A stretch of DNA of 64,000 nucleotides from Porphyrobacter sp. SLTP (GTDB taxonomy: Bacteria > Pseudomonadota > Alphaproteobacteria > Sphingomonadales > Sphingomonadaceae). The stretch spans positions 1 to 64,000 of the forward strand of contig NZ_JAAALE010000002.1 of NCBI RefSeq assembly GCF_009905735.1, given 5' to 3'. Made by a program: the position numbers and the translations under genes. A model generated the notes under the pieces. That model searched no databases and had not been told where the DNA came from. It saw only the letters and a program-made list of their open reading frames with translations. Below are positions 62,325 to 64,000 of this stretch, piece after piece; position 1 is the stretch's first letter, and every line of letters starts with the position of its first letter.

Positions 62325-62368
62325 TGACCGACGCGAGGAGGCGGGGCATGCCCGCCTCCTCATCGGTC
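62325..62368 (+). terminator. Strong hairpin, terminator-like
   Basis: GAGGAGGCGGG (62335-62345) pairs with CCCGCCTCCTC (62351-62361) around a GCATG loop, and GACCGA/TCGGTC extends the stem outside. There is no T-run, but the structure fits the end of the 62175 gene and separates it from rmuC. Confidence 0.7.
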
Positions 62369-62381
62369 AATTGGAGCAGTA

Positions 62382-63842
62382 ATGGACCCTGCGATTCTCT
62401 CGATCGTCGCCCTCGTTATCGGCACCGCGCTCGGCTGGTTCCTCGCCTCACGTCCGCTGGCAGACCTGCGCGCGCGGCTCGCTGCGGCCGAGGCGAGCGG
62501 GGCCGAGGGGGAGGCGAAATTCGCCCGCGCCATTGCGGAGTTGGGCGAAGCGCGCATTGAAGTCGCCGGGCTGAAGGAACGGGCGGGGCAGGCAGATGGC
62601 TTGTTGTCGCGGCTCGATGCCGTGCAGGCCGACCGTGCGGCGCTGGCGGAACGCCTCGCCGCGCTGGAAAGCGCTGCGGCTGAGCGGGAGAAGGCCTTTG
62701 CCGAACAGAAGGCGGGCCTGCTCGCCGCGCAGGAGTCCTTGCGCAAGGAGTTTGAAAACGCCGGCAGCCGGGTGCTGGAGCAAGCGCAGAAGGCCTTTCT
62801 GGAGCGGGCCGATGCGCGGTTCCGCCAGTCCGAGGAAGCGGGCGAGGCCAAGCTCAAGGCGCTGCTGTCTCCCGTGGGCGACAAGCTGGCGAGCTACGAG
62901 CGGCAGGTCGCCGAGCTGGAGGCCAAGCGCACCGATGCCTTCGGGCAGCTCTCCGGCCTGATCCAGTCGATGCGCGACGGGCAGGAACAGGTGCGGCGCG
63001 AGGCGCAGCGGCTCGGCAATTCGCTCACCAACGCCCCCAAAGCGCGCGGGCGCTGGGGGGAGCGGGCCTTGCAGAACGTGCTCGAACAATGCGGGCTGGC
63101 CGAACATACGGATTTCCACCTCGAACAATCGATGGACACTGCCGATGGCCGGTTGCGGCCCGATGCGATCGTCAATGTGCCGGGGCAGAAGAAGCTTGTG
63201 ATCGACGCCAAGGTGTCGCTCAACGCCTATCAGGCCGCGTTCGAGGCCGATGACGAAGGCGAGCGAAAGCGCCACCTCGACCTCCACGCCAAATCGATGC
63301 GCAACCATGTGCAGACGCTGGGTTCGAAAAGCTACCAGAGCCAGTTCGACGACGCGCCCGATTATGTGGTGATGTTTGTGCCGGGCGAGCATTTCGTTGC
63401 CGCCGCGCTCGAACATGATCCCGAATTGTGGGACTTCGCTTTCCGCAACAAGGTGCTGCTGGCGACCCCGACCAACCTCGTCGCGATCGCGCGCACCGTC
63501 GCGCAGGTGTGGCGGCAGGACAAGATGGCGAGCGAAGCGGCGGAGATCGGCCGGATGGGCGCGGAATTGTATGACCGCCTCGCCACCGCAGCCGAGCACC
63601 TCAAGCGCGTCGGCGGCGGGCTCGAAAGCGCGGTCAACAATTACAACAAGTTCGTCGGCAGCTTTGAGCGCAACGTGCTGTCATCCGGACGGCGGCTGGC
63701 CGAGAAGGGCATCGAAATCGGCAAGCGCGAAATCGAGGACGTGCCGCTCGTGGAAAGCGCGCCGCGTTACAATGCGGCTGATGGCGACGCGGTGGACGCC
63801 GAGTACCCGGCACTTGAGGCAAGTAAGGACGCAGCGGAGTAG
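62382..63842 (+). CDS. rmuC: DNA recombination protein RmuC homologue
   Basis: This 486-aa protein has an N-terminal transmembrane helix (about 4-22) and a long coiled coil (about 25-185) rich in Ala, Glu and Arg. The RmuC nuclease-like core (about 195-440) contains RGRWGERALQNVLEQCGL, RLRPDAIVNVPG, VIDAKVSLNAY and FVPGEHF. RmuC limits inversions at short repeats in E. coli. ATG 62382 has GGAG upstream. It is complete, ending 5 bases before the next start. Confidence 0.93.
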   Translation: MDPAILSIVALVIGTALGWFLASRPLADLRARLAAAEASGAEGEAKFARAIAELGEARIEVAGLKERAGQADGLLSRLDAVQADRAALAERLAALESAAAEREKAFAEQKAGLLAAQESLRKEFENAGSRVLEQAQKAFLERADARFRQSEEAGEAKLKALLSPVGDKLASYERQVAELEAKRTDAFGQLSGLIQSMRDGQEQVRREAQRLGNSLTNAPKARGRWGERALQNVLEQCGLAEHTDFHLEQSMDTADGRLRPDAIVNVPGQKKLVIDAKVSLNAYQAAFEADDEGERKRHLDLHAKSMRNHVQTLGSKSYQSQFDDAPDYVVMFVPGEHFVAAALEHDPELWDFAFRNKVLLATPTNLVAIARTVAQVWRQDKMASEAAEIGRMGAELYDRLATAAEHLKRVGGGLESAVNNYNKFVGSFERNVLSSGRRLAEKGIEIGKREIEDVPLVESAPRYNAADGDAVDAEYPALEASKDAAE

Positions 63843-63847
63843 AGCGG

Positions 63848-63994
63848 ATGGACGGGCAGGGCAGCGGTTGGCAACTGGCGCAGATCAATATCGGCAAGCT
63901 ACTCGCCCCCGAGGGCGATCCGCGGGTGCAGCCCTTCTTCGACGCGCTCGAACGGATCAACGCCATCGCCGATACCTCGCCCGGCTTCATCTGA
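63848..63994 (+). pseudogene. DUF3291-like gene interrupted by TGA (window edge)
   Basis: ATG 63848 opens a frame WQLAQINIGKLLAPEGDP with FFDALERINAIADTSPGFI, which resembles the start of DUF3291 proteins. In that family SPGF[VI] is followed by W-R-L. Here the codon is TGA (63992-63994), followed by CGG CTG, which still reads R-L. A single base change TGG to TGA would explain this. It may be a true nonsense mutation or an error at the end of the sequence. Only 48 codons are visible. Confidence 0.6.
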
Positions 63995-64000
63995 CGGCTG

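Overview
The window is high-G+C DNA of an alphaproteobacterium. It most resembles Sphingomonadales, family Erythrobacteraceae (Erythrobacter/Porphyrobacter-like). This rests on sphingomonad-style families (DUF2849 and DUF934 beside cobA/cysI, the alphaproteobacterial SerC type, lysA-lptM-argH order), on dispersed REP-like palindromes, and above all on a propionyl-CoA synthase/malonyl-CoA reductase pair, which is known outside Chloroflexi mainly from Erythrobacter-type bacteria. No photosynthesis genes, prophage, transposase or CRISPR array are visible. Most genes are housekeeping or accessory metabolism. The genome is compact, with many 1- and 4-base overlaps.

Layout. 0-1 kb: an edge-truncated hypothetical gene and tRNA-Ala(CGC). 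1.1-3.4 kb: a cobalamin riboswitch controlling a BtuB-type TonB receptor. 3.6-6.7 kb: obg, proB and an epimerase. 6.8-14.4 kb, minus strand: a nearly continuous sulfur-assimilation run, in transcription order sseA, metC-like lyase, mscS-type channel, cobA, DUF2849, an exported protein, cysI, DUF934 and cysH. Siroheme for CysI is completed by a precorrin-2 dehydrogenase 35 kb away (48.8-49.6 kb). 14.7-18.7 kb: a Pro/Ala/Ser-rich membrane protein, queF, and a PAS-GGDEF-EAL-PilZ c-di-GMP protein.

19.0-29.3 kb is the highlight. Three plus-strand genes encode a trifunctional propionyl-CoA synthase (1829 aa), a bifunctional malonyl-CoA reductase (1231 aa) and the AccA subunit of acetyl-CoA carboxylase. 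Together they would convert acetyl-CoA through malonyl-CoA and 3-hydroxypropionate to propionyl-CoA, one arm of the 3-hydroxypropionate bicycle. Onward use of propionyl-CoA normally needs a B12-dependent mutase, so the nearby B12-regulated receptor is suggestive.

29-38 kb: an exported protein, a serine beta-lactamase-like hydrolase, a membrane protein/ECF sigma/anti-sigma-like cassette, a DUF885 peptidase-like protein, tRNA-Thr, rarA and a PadR regulator. 38-49 kb: a glycosyltransferase, serC, serA, hisZ, RidA, an esterase, purA, an L,D-transpeptidase lipoprotein and a MarR-like regulator behind a candidate LexA box. 49-57 kb: siroheme gene, lysA, lptM, argH, tlpA, psd, an atypical SDR, tRNA-Val, GNAT, asparaginase and a BLUF photoreceptor. 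57-64 kb: an MDR oxidoreductase, truA, fmt, recR, a zinc-ribbon protein, def, a lower-G+C islet with a candidate SOS promoter and a 47-codon gene, rmuC, and a DUF3291 gene interrupted by TGA six bases before the window ends.

All family calls come from motifs read by eye; no database search was run. Start codons were moved inward where a better start or ribosome-binding site was visible.
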